Shown: positions 32,567 through 39,484 of the stretch, piece after piece
How the letters are laid out: each line of letters starts with the position of its first letter
Numbering within the stretch: position 1 is the first letter of the stretch
Assembly: GCF_031181185.1 (NCBI RefSeq)
Contig: NZ_JAPSKZ010000011.1
Location: 1 to 39,484 of the forward strand
Direction: 5' to 3'
DNA: 39,484 bases
Source of the DNA: Phenylobacterium sp.
GTDB lineage: Bacteria > Pseudomonadota > Alphaproteobacteria > Caulobacterales > Caulobacteraceae
Notes under the pieces: model-generated
What the model was told of the DNA's origin: nothing
Seen by the model: only the letters and a program-made list of their open reading frames with translations
Database searches by the model: none
Translations under genes and position numbers: made by a program

Positions 32567-33319
32567 GTGAAGTCGCCGAACAGAGCCATCATCCTCAGCG
32601 CGGGCCAGGGCAAGCGCCTGCTCCCGCTGACCGAAAGCCGGCCGAAGTGCCTGGTCGAACTGTCGGGCAAGACCCTGCTGGCCTGGCAGCTGATGCGGCT
32701 GGAAGCCGCCGGGGTCGACGAGGCGGTGATCGTCACGGGGTTCCGGGCCGACGCCGTGGCTGCCGAGATCGAGCGGCTGGCGCCGAAGATGCCGGTGCGC
32801 CTGTGCTTCAACCCCTTCTACTCGGTGGCCGACAACCTGGCCTCGGTTTGGATCGTGCGTCAGGAGTTCGACCGCGACGTGCTGGTGCTGAACGGGGACA
32901 CCCTGCTAGGCCCGGGCATCGTCGAGCGGCTGATGGGCGCGCCGCCGGCCGAGATCACCGTCACGGTCGACCGCAAGCCGGGCTACGACGCCGACGACAT
33001 GAAGGTGCTGACCGACAACGGCAAGCTGTTGGCGATCGGCAAGACCATCGAGGCGTATGACGCCGAGTCGATCGGCTTCCTGCGCTTCTCGGCGGCCGGG
33101 GCGGCCAAGTTCCGCGCGCTGGTGGAGCATGCGCTGCAGCGGCCGGAAGGCCTGAAGCGCTGGTACCTGAGCGCCATCGACGAGGCGGCGAAGAGCGGCG
33201 TCGACGTGCGCGTGCAGTCCATCGAGGGCCTGGAGTGGGGCGAGATGGATTTCCCCGCCGACGTGGCCAACCTGACGAAGCTGTCGGCCGGCTGGGCGAA
33301 GGAGCTGGTGAACGCCTAG
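32567..33319 (+). CDS. Cytidylyltransferase-like nucleotidyltransferase (LicC/sugar-nucleotide type)
   Basis: Transfers a nucleotide from NTP to a phosphorylated small molecule. The 250-residue protein starts at GTG 32567, 8 bases after AAGGA. AIILSAGQGKRLLPLTESRP holds the pyrophosphorylase signature with Lys27 in PKCLVEL, and VLNGDTLL has the metal Asp. The size and the region FNPFYSVADNLASVW match LicC-type phosphocholine cytidylyltransferases and alpha-proteobacterial relatives. If the locus is a sphingolipid cluster, it could be the phosphoglycerate cytidylyltransferase that I recall being named CpgD in Caulobacter. Its stop shares CTAG with the opposing gene. Confidence 0.78.
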   Translation: MKSPNRAIILSAGQGKRLLPLTESRPKCLVELSGKTLLAWQLMRLEAAGVDEAVIVTGFRADAVAAEIERLAPKMPVRLCFNPFYSVADNLASVWIVRQEFDRDVLVLNGDTLLGPGIVERLMGAPPAEITVTVDRKPGYDADDMKVLTDNGKLLAIGKTIEAYDAESIGFLRFSAAGAAKFRALVEHALQRPEGLKRWYLSAIDEAAKSGVDVRVQSIEGLEWGEMDFPADVANLTKLSAGWAKELVNA

Positions 33320-34068
33320 CGCTCGCCCGTCAGCGTGCGGACGAGGTCGAGGTCGGCAGGTTTGTCGACGTCCACGGCCGCGAGCCCATAGGGGGTCGGC
33401 ACGATGCGAGCCTCGATCCCGGCGCGTTCCCCCAGGCGTCTTGCGGCATCTGCGAGGCTCAGCGCGCCCGCAGCGTACCGGAGCAGCATGCCGAGCCCCA
33501 GGATCTGGGCCATCTTCCAAGGCCGCTTGCGCTCGGCTTCGAGCCGCCGCCAGAAGGCGACGGCGTTCAAGGCCTGATCATTCCCCAACCAGAAGAGGTT
33601 GCAGCCGGACCAGTCGCCGTCGGCGAGCTTCAGATAGGTGCGCTTCGTACCCGGCGCGGCGGCCTCGACGGCCGCGCGCGGGGCGACCATGGCCGCGACA
33701 TCGGTTCCTGGCGGCACGTCGGCCAGGAAGCGGGCGATCCATTCAGGCCGCAGCAGGGCGTGGTCGGCGGTGGTGACCAGCAGCGGGAAGCCTAAACCCT
33801 CGGCGGCTTCCAGCACGCTCTGGCTGGGCCCCGCGGCCGAGGGCAGCACTTCGAGGCCGAGGGCGCGGGCGAGCTCGGCTACGGCGGGCGCGTTGCAGGA
33901 GACCCCGATGCGGGCGGCGCCGGCGGCGCTCAGGGCGCGGGCGACCCGCGCGAGAAGAGGGCGGCCTTCCAGCTCGATGAGGGCTTTGTGGGGCACGCCG
34001 GCGTAGTCGGCCACGGCGTCGGCGCCGCCGCGCGAGCCGGCAAGGATCAGGGCCGTGAAGGCGGTCAC
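33316..34068 (-). CDS. MobA-like NTP transferase domain protein
   Basis: A 250-residue Rossmann-like nucleotidyltransferase. LILAGSRGG (7-15) is the modified GG/GSxR loop, Lys27/28 lies in PHKALIEL, and VTTADHALL carries the metal Asp. The family transfers nucleotides to cofactors or phospho-alcohols; this one is not a typical MobA (that motif would be LAGGxSxRMG). The GTG start lies one base after the upstream gene's stop, so they are coupled. As a neighbour of a GNAT/ceramide-synthase-like protein it may prepare a nucleotide-activated headgroup; that is inference. The function of the second nucleotidyltransferase beside the one at 32567 is a puzzle. Confidence 0.8.
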   Translation of the reverse strand: MTAFTALILAGSRGGADAVADYAGVPHKALIELEGRPLLARVARALSAAGAARIGVSCNAPAVAELARALGLEVLPSAAGPSQSVLEAAEGLGFPLLVTTADHALLRPEWIARFLADVPPGTDVAAMVAPRAAVEAAAPGTKRTYLKLADGDWSGCNLFWLGNDQALNAVAFWRRLEAERKRPWKMAQILGLGMLLRYAAGALSLADAARRLGERAGIEARIVPTPYGLAAVDVDKPADLDLVRTLTGER

Positions 34069-34069
34069 C

Positions 34070-35218
34070 TCAGAGCGCCTTCTCGTACAGGCGATAGGTC
34101 TTGTAGATGCGCGCGCCGCCGGCCTCGCAGATGCGCCGCATCGGCAGGTTGTCCTCGAGGATCCACGAGAGTTCGTAGCGCCGGTAGCCCAGCTTCCGCG
34201 CCGCCAGCACGACGGCGTCGATCAGCTGGAAGGGCAGGAGCTGACCGCGGTGGGTGGCGGCGAACTTGCGCTTCACACCCATCAGCGGCACGCGGCCGGA
34301 CTTCACGCGCGCGACCTTCAACCGCCACAGGAGCTTGGCCCAACCGAAGGGCAGCAGTTTGCCGTTCAGGTCGGCGATCGCCTCGTTGACGTTGGGCAGG
34401 AGCACCATGAAGCCGGCGGGCTCGCCGTCGATCTCGGCGAACCAGGTCAGGCGCGGGTCGATGACCATCTTCATGGCCGTGGCCAGCTGCTTGGTCTCGG
34501 CTTCGGTCGTAGGCGTGAAGCCCCAGTTGCCCGACCAAGCGTCGTTCAGGATCTCGGTCAGGGTGCGGATCTCGGCGTCGAACCGCTTCATGTCGAGGGT
34601 GCGCAAGGTGACGCCCTCGGCCAGCGGCTTGCGCACGCGGCGCAGGATCGGCGCGGGCAGGTCGTCGGCGACGCTGCACTCGTAGGCGTAGATGTCCTTG
34701 GCCTTGACGTAGCCTTGGGCTTCGATGCGTGGGCCGGCATAGGGCGCGTCGTGGCCCATCATCACCATCGGCGGGGTGTCGTGCCCCTCGACCAGGAGGC
34801 CGACTTCCTCGTTGGTGGACAGGTTGATGGGGCCAAGGGCGGCGCGGCAGCCGCGCTCCCGCAGCCAGACCTCGGCCGTGCGGAAGAGGGCGGCGAACAC
34901 CTCCTCGTCGTCCTCGCCGGCGATAAGGCCGAAGTTGCCGTAACCCTCGGGCGTCTGGGGGTTCAGGTGGTCGATCTGGGCGCTGATCCGGCCGACGTCG
35001 CGGCCGTCCTTCACGGCGAGCCAGAACTGGACGTCGGCGTGGGCGAAGAACGGATTGGTCTTGGCCGAGAGCGCCTCGCGCCGCTCGATCAGCAGGGGGG
35101 CGATGTAATTTGGGTCGCGCGCGGACAGCCGCATGGGCACGCGGATGAAGCGTTCCAGCTCGGGCCGGCTGCCGACGGGCACGATCTGCACCGCCGAGGT
35201 GGCGCTGTCGTAGGCCAT
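34070..35218 (-). CDS. GNAT-fold N-acyltransferase, candidate bacterial ceramide synthase
   Basis: A 382-residue protein starting MAYDSATSAVQIVPV; its ATG overlaps the LptG stop (TGATG), ruling out the longer frame. Two GNAT-like halves are suggested: an N-terminal one (PMRLSARDPNYIAPLL, AKTNPFFAHADVQFWLAV) and a C-terminal one (WFAEIDGEPAGFMVLLPNVN, then YRRYELSWILEDNLPMRRIC). This architecture, and the region WSGNWGFTPTT, match what I recall of the family of Caulobacter bCerS, which acylates 3-oxosphinganine, previously annotated as a dATP pyrophosphohydrolase or acetyltransferase. It sits between LptFG and nucleotidyltransferases, as expected for a sphingolipid cluster. The identity is from memory, not a search, so it is a hypothesis. 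Confidence 0.6.
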   Translation of the reverse strand: MAYDSATSAVQIVPVGSRPELERFIRVPMRLSARDPNYIAPLLIERREALSAKTNPFFAHADVQFWLAVKDGRDVGRISAQIDHLNPQTPEGYGNFGLIAGEDDEEVFAALFRTAEVWLRERGCRAALGPINLSTNEEVGLLVEGHDTPPMVMMGHDAPYAGPRIEAQGYVKAKDIYAYECSVADDLPAPILRRVRKPLAEGVTLRTLDMKRFDAEIRTLTEILNDAWSGNWGFTPTTEAETKQLATAMKMVIDPRLTWFAEIDGEPAGFMVLLPNVNEAIADLNGKLLPFGWAKLLWRLKVARVKSGRVPLMGVKRKFAATHRGQLLPFQLIDAVVLAARKLGYRRYELSWILEDNLPMRRICEAGGARIYKTYRLYEKAL

Positions 35219-36276
35219 CAGCCCTCCAGGTAGAGGAGCGCGGTCACGCCCAGGCCGGAGAAGATCACCGGGGCCGCCCACGCGGCCAGGATGGCGGGCG
35301 CCGCGCCGTTCTCGCCCAGCGCCGTGAACGCCCCGTCGAAGACCAGGAACAGGAGGCCGCCGGCCATGCACTGGACGATGAGGGTGGAGGCGCCGCCCCG
35401 GAAGTTGGCGAGCGCCGCCGGGGCGGCCAGCAGCAGCATGACGACGCAGGCGAAGGGCGCGGCCCAGGCCCGTTGGACCTGGGTGTCGTAGAAGGTCTTG
35501 GGCCGGACCGAGACGCCGCCCTGCAGCGCGCGGCGGGCCTCGCCGGGCGAGATGGTGGCGCCGCCCGCCTGCAGGGCCTGGATGTCGGCGGGGCGGATGT
35601 TCTGGGTCCAGGTCATCGCCTCGGCCGCGCCGCTGTTCACGCCATCACCCTGAACGGTCTCGAACTTCGGCGCATTAAGGCGCCACGCGCCGTTCTCGAA
35701 GACAGCGGAGTCGGCCGTGGTGCGCTGGGCGAGCCGTCCACTCGCGTCGCGGCGGTAGATGGTCACCTGGTCGATACGACGGGCATCCTCGGACGGGCGG
35801 CCGACAACGATCTCATTGCCCACCCGGAACGTCAGCGCGTCGGTCGGCTCGGAGGCCTCCTCCTGCGGGGCGGTGGCCTGCCACCACTCTGCGAGGGTGG
35901 CGTCGGTGCGCGGCGCGACCACCATGCCGATGAGGAGCTGGAGGGCCACCAGCATGGCGGCGGCAGGCAGGGCGAGGGCGGTCACGCGATAGGCCGAGAT
36001 GCCGGTGGAGCGCATGGCGGTCACCGCGCTCTCGCCCGCGAGCTTGGCGAAGGCGAAGAGTGAACCCGCGAGGACCGCCAGCGGCGCAGCCTGTTCGACG
36101 AGCCGCGGCAGGCGCAGGAGGCCGTAGTAGAAGACGCCGCCGGCGCCCAACTGGCGGTCCAGGATCTCGGTGGTCACCTCGAGCAGGTCGAGGATCTGCA
36201 AGATGCCCACCAGGACGGCCAGCGCCGCCAGGATGCGGCCGGCCGTCAGCAGGAAGAGATAGCGGGCGAGCTTCAC
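35218..36276 (-). CDS. lptG: LptG-type permease (YjgQ family)
   Basis: One of the paired inner-membrane permeases that extract lipid for the Lpt bridge. The 352-residue protein has three N-terminal helices (to about 120), a periplasmic jellyroll-like domain (about 125-260) and three C-terminal helices (about 270-350; FACVVMLLLAAPAALANF). The GTG start overlaps the LptF stop by four bases, and its own stop overlaps the acyltransferase ATG. Normally lptFG lie beside lptD; here they sit among lipid-modifying genes, so they could be paralogues acting on another lipid. It could still be the only copy in the genome. Confidence 0.85.
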   Translation of the reverse strand: MKLARYLFLLTAGRILAALAVLVGILQILDLLEVTTEILDRQLGAGGVFYYGLLRLPRLVEQAAPLAVLAGSLFAFAKLAGESAVTAMRSTGISAYRVTALALPAAAMLVALQLLIGMVVAPRTDATLAEWWQATAPQEEASEPTDALTFRVGNEIVVGRPSEDARRIDQVTIYRRDASGRLAQRTTADSAVFENGAWRLNAPKFETVQGDGVNSGAAEAMTWTQNIRPADIQALQAGGATISPGEARRALQGGVSVRPKTFYDTQVQRAWAAPFACVVMLLLAAPAALANFRGGASTLIVQCMAGGLLFLVFDGAFTALGENGAAPAILAAWAAPVIFSGLGVTALLYLEG

Positions 36277-37460
36277 GCGGGAGCCTGCTGTGGGCTGAAG
36301 CGGGCGCGGACGCGCGCCACGGCGTTGGCGATGTGCTCCATCAGCCGGCCGATGGGCGTTTCGCCCGGGCGCTTGCGGCTGGTCAGGAAGACGGTGAAGC
36401 AGATGGCGGCGAAGCCTGCGAAAGGCAGGCCGACGCTGAGTTCGGCGGGCGCCCGGCCAGTCTCGGCGAAGCTCTGGCCGAGCTGGATCAGGTGGTGGAA
36501 GGCAAGCAGCAGGACGCCGCCCACGATAACGCCAGGCGCGCGGCCGCTGCGTTTGGCCGACAGACCTAGCGGCACCGCGAGCAGCGGCAGGAGCGGCAAG
36601 GCCAGGGCGCGGGCGAGGCGGCCGTAGAGCTCGGCCAGCAGGGTCTCGCGCGGGATGACCGAGTGCGGGTCGTTCGCGCGCGCCGCCAGCTCGAAGAGGT
36701 TCAGCTCGCGCTCATCGCCGCCGCGGGCGCGGAGCAGCCGGGCCGGCCCGCTGAGGGGCAGCTGCATGGTGAAGTCCTGGAAGCTGAGCAGCTCGGGCTC
36801 GCCGCGAGCGTTGAAGCGCAGCTGCTGGCCGTTCTTCAGCGCGATGGTCACGTTGCGGCCGTCGGCCGTGCGGCGCAGCTCGGCTTCCTCGGCGGTGGTG
36901 ATCTCCTCGCGGTTCTCGGGCGTGATCCGGCGGATGAAGATGCGGCTGAGGCGCTGACCGGCGGCGTCGGCGTGGTCGGTGGTCATGGTCAGCTTGTCGT
37001 TGGGCTCGATGATCGTGCCCTCGGGCACGACCCCGCTCCAGCCGGCGTTCTGGGCCGCGTGCAGGACGGCGCGGTAGGCATAGCGGCTGTAGGGCTGCAG
37101 GGCCCCGAAGACGATCAGGGTGACGAAGCTGAGCACGCCGGCCAGGAACAGGAATGGGGCGGCGAGCCGGGTCAACGAGACTCCGGCGGCCAGCAGGGCG
37201 TCCACCTCCGAGGCCTGGTTCATGCGGTTCACGACGATGACCAGGGCGATGAAGAAGGCGGCCGGCAGGGTCAGGCCCATGTAGTGCGGCACCAGGTTCA
37301 CGGCGAGCTGGGCGACGAAGGTGAAGCGCTCGCTGGACGCCGACAGCATGTCGAGCAGCCGCAGGATGCGCTCGAGCAGCAGGGCGACCAGGGTGACGCC
37401 CGTGGCGCCGACCATGGGCCAGAAGGCCATCCGCAGAAGGTAACGGTCGATGAGGCTCAC
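36273..37460 (-). CDS. lptF: LptF-type permease (YjgP family)
   Basis: Partner permease to the next gene, of 395 residues with GTG start behind GGGGGA. N-terminal helices lie at about 10-35, 50-80 and 100-120; a periplasmic domain (about 125-270) contains GTIIEPND and FIRRITPE; three C-terminal helices follow (about 280-370). The motif region MNQASEVDALLAAGVSLTRL (about 78-97) is the cytoplasmic coupling helix conserved for contact with the LptB ATPase. The tail ends in a basic stretch (VRARFSPQ). The start of the gene is 21 bases from the HIT gene, so both are probably one transcript. No lptA, lptB, lptC or lptD is in view. Confidence 0.88.
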   Translation of the reverse strand: MSLIDRYLLRMAFWPMVGATGVTLVALLLERILRLLDMLSASSERFTFVAQLAVNLVPHYMGLTLPAAFFIALVIVVNRMNQASEVDALLAAGVSLTRLAAPFLFLAGVLSFVTLIVFGALQPYSRYAYRAVLHAAQNAGWSGVVPEGTIIEPNDKLTMTTDHADAAGQRLSRIFIRRITPENREEITTAEEAELRRTADGRNVTIALKNGQQLRFNARGEPELLSFQDFTMQLPLSGPARLLRARGGDERELNLFELAARANDPHSVIPRETLLAELYGRLARALALPLLPLLAVPLGLSAKRSGRAPGVIVGGVLLLAFHHLIQLGQSFAETGRAPAELSVGLPFAGFAAICFTVFLTSRKRPGETPIGRLMEHIANAVARVRARFSPQQAPA

Positions 37461-37481
37461 ATTTCCCCCGGTCGCCGGCCC

Positions 37482-37916
37482 TTACGCACGCCAGCGGGCG
37501 GCGAGGTCGCCGGCGAGCGCCGCGGCCTCGTCGTCGTCGAGCGCGACGTGGGACGCCAGCTGAGGCTGGGCCGGCCAGCCGGCGTCGGGAAAGCTCTTCC
37601 CACGGTAATCACGGGAGCCCTCGTAGCGCGGCAGGACGTGAAAGTGCACGTCCTTATCCACCATCATCAGCATCAGGTAGTTGATCTTTTCGTAGCCCAC
37701 AGCATCGCGCAGCAGAGCCTCGATGCCGTCTACGGCGATCTTGAGGTCGGCGAAGGCGGCGGGACTGAGGTCGGAGAACGCCTGGGCCTCCTCCTTGCAG
37801 ACGAGCACGAGCGAACCCAGCGTGGGCTGCTGGGGTCGGAGCAGCACCAGCCAGTGCGCGGTCTCGGCGACCAAGGTGCGCGGGTAGCCGAACTTCTGGG
37901 CCGTGGGATTCGTCAC
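37482..37916 (-). CDS. HIT-family protein (nucleotide hydrolase type)
   Basis: A 144-residue histidine-triad protein. The active segment is DVHFHVLPRY (about 88-97), where the family pattern H-x-H-x-H has Asp for the first His; the central nucleophilic His and the third are present. GTG start; no clear Shine-Dalgarno. HIT enzymes split nucleotide phosphates or phosphoramidates; this protein is of the Ap4A/AMP-lysine type by size, but the substrate is not readable. It lies 72 bases after the metallophosphoesterase and 21 before lptF, so it may be in the same unit. Confidence 0.88.
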   Translation of the reverse strand: MTNPTAQKFGYPRTLVAETAHWLVLLRPQQPTLGSLVLVCKEEAQAFSDLSPAAFADLKIAVDGIEALLRDAVGYEKINYLMLMMVDKDVHFHVLPRYEGSRDYRGKSFPDAGWPAQPQLASHVALDDDEAAALAGDLAARWRA

Positions 37917-37988
37917 GACAGGTCCATGTGCGATGAGGCGCGGATCATAGGGATGCCGTCCGCGCCATGAAAGGCCGAACGGCGGCGC

Positions 37989-38879
37989 TCAGGCCGCGAT
38001 CGTGTAGGCGCCGAGCGCCTCGATGCGGGCGCCTTGCGCGACGCCCCTGGCCTCGACGCGGAGCTGCTGACCGGCCGGCGCGCCCGGCGTGATGTGGATG
38101 AGGTTCCAGCGGGCCGCCGGGTCGTGGCCGCCCGCAGGGGTCGAGGCGGAGGGCACGCCCAGCACCGGGATCGAGCCGGCCGGGCCAGCGACGCGGTTCA
38201 GCAGCGCCTCGTGCGCGTGGCCGTGCAGGACGAGCTCGGCGCCTTGCTCACGCAGCAGGGCTCGCAGGAGGTCGGCGTCGACGAGGGCCTTGCGGCCCGA
38301 AACCGTCCCGGCCGCGACCGGATGGTGGACCAGCAGCACGCGGAACAAGCCTTGCGCCCGAGTCGCGGCCAGGACCTCGGCGAGGCGGGCGAGCTGCTCC
38401 GCGCCGAGGGATCCTTGAGCCAGGTGCAGGGCGGTGGGCACCGCCGAGCAGGCGTTGACGATGGCCACGCGCCCGCGGACGCGGACGTGCGGGAAGTCGG
38501 CGTCGAGGCTGTCCCCCAGCCAGGGCGACCAAGGGGCGAAGCGTTCGGGCGCACGGCGAGCGGTGAGCGCGTCGTGGTTCCCGGGACTGACGGTGACGTC
38601 GGCGGGCGCGCCCAAGCTCTCCAGCCAGTCGGCGGCGGCGGCGAACTCCTCGGGCGTCGCGAAGTTGGTGAGGTCGCCGGTGACGGCCACGTGGTCGGGC
38701 GCGGCGGCGCGGACGTCGGCGGCGATGGCTTCCAGGATCTCGGGATTGTGACGATGACGCTTGCGCCGCCAGGCGAAGCGGCTGAGCAGGCGTTTGGAGA
38801 ATAGGTCGCCGCCGCGCAGCGCGCCCGGCGGCGGCGCCAGGTGCGGGTCGGACAGGTGTGCGAGGCGGAAGGTGGACAA
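37989..38879 (-). CDS. Calcineurin-like metallophosphoesterase
   Basis: A 296-residue two-metal phosphoesterase with all motifs: SDPHL (D-x-H, about 11-15), TGDLTN (GD), SPGNHD (GNHD), the metal His in VHHPV, and LHGHAHE (GHxH). It resembles phosphodiesterases of the CpdA/3',5'-cyclic nucleotide and UDP-2,3-diacylglucosamine (LpxH) superfamily; it lacks a membrane segment and is not obviously LpxH. The start is TTG 38879, with no clear ribosome-binding site and no better alternative. In a lipid-processing neighbourhood it may act on a phospho-lipid or nucleotide by-product; this is inference. Confidence 0.88.
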   Translation of the reverse strand: MSTFRLAHLSDPHLAPPPGALRGGDLFSKRLLSRFAWRRKRHRHNPEILEAIAADVRAAAPDHVAVTGDLTNFATPEEFAAAADWLESLGAPADVTVSPGNHDALTARRAPERFAPWSPWLGDSLDADFPHVRVRGRVAIVNACSAVPTALHLAQGSLGAEQLARLAEVLAATRAQGLFRVLLVHHPVAAGTVSGRKALVDADLLRALLREQGAELVLHGHAHEALLNRVAGPAGSIPVLGVPSASTPAGGHDPAARWNLIHITPGAPAGQQLRVEARGVAQGARIEALGAYTIAA

Positions 38880-38991
38880 TTCGGGGCCGCGTTCTAATCA
38901 AGGGACGCGCCCGACGGGCGCCCCGTTCGGGGTATCAGTTTCCAGCGATTTGCGTGAGAGGCGCGAGCGAACTTTGCAGACGACCGAGGGC
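38880..38991. promoter_or_regulatory. Divergent region between phosphoesterase and right-edge gene
   Basis: The region holds two adjacent perfect hairpins: GCGCCCG-A-CGGGCGC (38907-38921) and CCCCG-TT-CGGGG (38921-38932). Promoters for both divergent genes must be here, but no -35/-10 pair was recognised. The hairpins could be regulatory or simply GC-rich palindromes. Confidence 0.4.
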
Positions 38992-39484
38992 ATGAGCGCG
39001 CCGGTGGGCCTGATCCTGGGCTCGGGCGAGGTGCGGCTGTGGGGCATGACCGCCCGCGAGCGCCTGCGCCGGCAGTACGTCCGGGTGGGCCTGATCCTGG
39101 GCTCGGGCGAGGTGCGGCTGTGGGGCATGACCGCCCGCGAGCGCCTGCGCCGGCAGTACGTCCGGGCGGGCGTGGAGCCGGTCGAGACGGCCGCGGGGGG
39201 GCGCACGGCGGTGATCACCCTCGGCGACTGGGTCTATGACGAGAACCTGGTGGCGACGCTGGCCAAGCGGCCGGGCTCGGTGCTGGTGACGGACGAGGGG
39301 CGGGCGGTGGCCGCCCACGTGGACGGGACAATGGCAGAGGCGGCGGCCAAGGACCTGGCGGCCGGCAAGGCGCCGACTGGCCTGCAGCAGCTCTCGCCGG
39401 CCGAGCTCGCTTACAACGAAGCTCTGCGCAAGCGCGAGGCCCCGGTGCTGGCGCCACTCTCCAAGGAGAACGTCCGAGCCATCG
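38992..39484 (+). CDS. Probable N-terminus of a CDP-alcohol phosphatidyltransferase-type protein (cut by window end)
   Basis: An open frame to the window edge (164 codons visible), MSAPVGLILGSGEVRLWG at the start. ATG 38992 is chosen; TTG 38974 is in frame too. Residues 5-31 and 32-58 are an exact repeat, caused by an 81-bp tandem duplication. Downstream, VITLGDWVYDENLVATLAKR and LSPAELAYNEALRKREAPVL resemble the N-terminal region of proteins whose C-terminal part is a CDP-alcohol phosphatidyltransferase, with nucleotidyltransferase-like N-termini. The catalytic CDP-alcohol motif lies beyond the window, so the call rests on memory of this family. It is divergent from the lipid-related block. 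Confidence 0.5.
   Translation, partial: MSAPVGLILGSGEVRLWGMTARERLRRQYVRVGLILGSGEVRLWGMTARERLRRQYVRAGVEPVETAAGGRTAVITLGDWVYDENLVATLAKRPGSVLVTDEGRAVAAHVDGTMAEAAAKDLAAGKAPTGLQQLSPAELAYNEALRKREAPVLAPLSKENVRAI
39003..39166 (+). repeat. Perfect 81-bp tandem duplication inside a gene
   Basis: The 83 bases 39003-39085 are repeated exactly at 39084-39166, a period of 81 bases (27 codons), in frame. The protein has two adjacent identical 27-residue units. Either a recent replication slip or an assembly error could explain zero divergence. Confidence 0.95.

Noticed and set aside
1..39484. tRNA, rRNA, CRISPR array, insertion sequence or phage genes
   Set aside because: No cloverleaf-like gene with CCA or conserved loops, no regular spaced repeats, and no transposase or integrase motif was recognised. 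A dedicated RNA scan was not possible.

Overview
The window is GC-rich DNA with dense, often overlapping genes and frequent GTG/TTG starts. It looks like an alphaproteobacterial chromosome, most likely Caulobacteraceae (Phenylobacterium or Caulobacter type). This rests on the poly-HAMP and CckA-like hybrid kinases, the DgoK/DgoA sugar-acid pathway, the small SWIB protein, and what looks like the edge of a Caulobacter-type sphingolipid locus. No rRNA, tRNA, CRISPR array, insertion sequence or phage gene was recognised.

Layout: (1) 1-5.65 kb holds two translationally coupled hybrid histidine kinases; the first is cut by the window edge. (2) 5.65-8.7 kb, minus strand, holds a short hypothetical gene, an aldose 1-epimerase, a GH1-like glycosidase and a small protein. 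(3) 8.87-9.73 kb is an SMP-30 type lactonase, followed by about 360 bases without an intact gene. (4) 10.1-12.6 kb is an RsbQ-like alpha/beta hydrolase directly followed by a PAS hybrid histidine kinase. (5) 12.6-16.7 kb is a compact operon of sugar-acid dehydratase, SDR dehydrogenase, KDGal kinase and KDPGal aldolase. With the epimerase, glycosidase and lactonase nearby, it can complete an oxidative (De Ley-Doudoroff) route from beta-galactoside to pyruvate and glyceraldehyde 3-phosphate. (6) 16.9-19.2 kb, minus strand, is a GH1-RmlD fusion. (7) 19.3-22.9 kb is galE followed by a glycosyltransferase/UDP-galactopyranose mutase fusion, a likely galactofuranose module. (8) 23.1-25.1 kb holds a small protein, an XRE regulator and a secreted M20 carboxypeptidase. 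(9) 25.1-30.6 kb holds an acyl-CoA synthetase and an EmrB-type exporter on the minus strand, divergent from tetR, a hotdog thioesterase and an EmrA-type adaptor; an 18-bp palindrome lies between the divergent genes. (10) 30.7-32.4 kb holds a dienelactone-hydrolase-like protein without its nucleophile, a two-helix membrane protein and a SWIB mini-protein with a clear terminator.

The right end (32.5-39.5 kb) is the most interesting part. A cytidylyltransferase-like gene faces a minus-strand block of metallophosphoesterase, HIT protein, LptF, LptG, a GNAT-fold N-acyltransferase resembling the bacterial ceramide synthase family, and a MobA-like nucleotidyltransferase. Divergent from this block is the start of a gene that I think encodes a CDP-alcohol phosphatidyltransferase-type protein. 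LptF/LptG are not next to lptD here but sit beside lipid-modifying enzymes, so they may be paralogues serving sphingolipid export. The last gene carries a perfect, in-frame 81-bp tandem duplication near its start.

Assignments rest on reading motifs and remembered family features; no database search was run.
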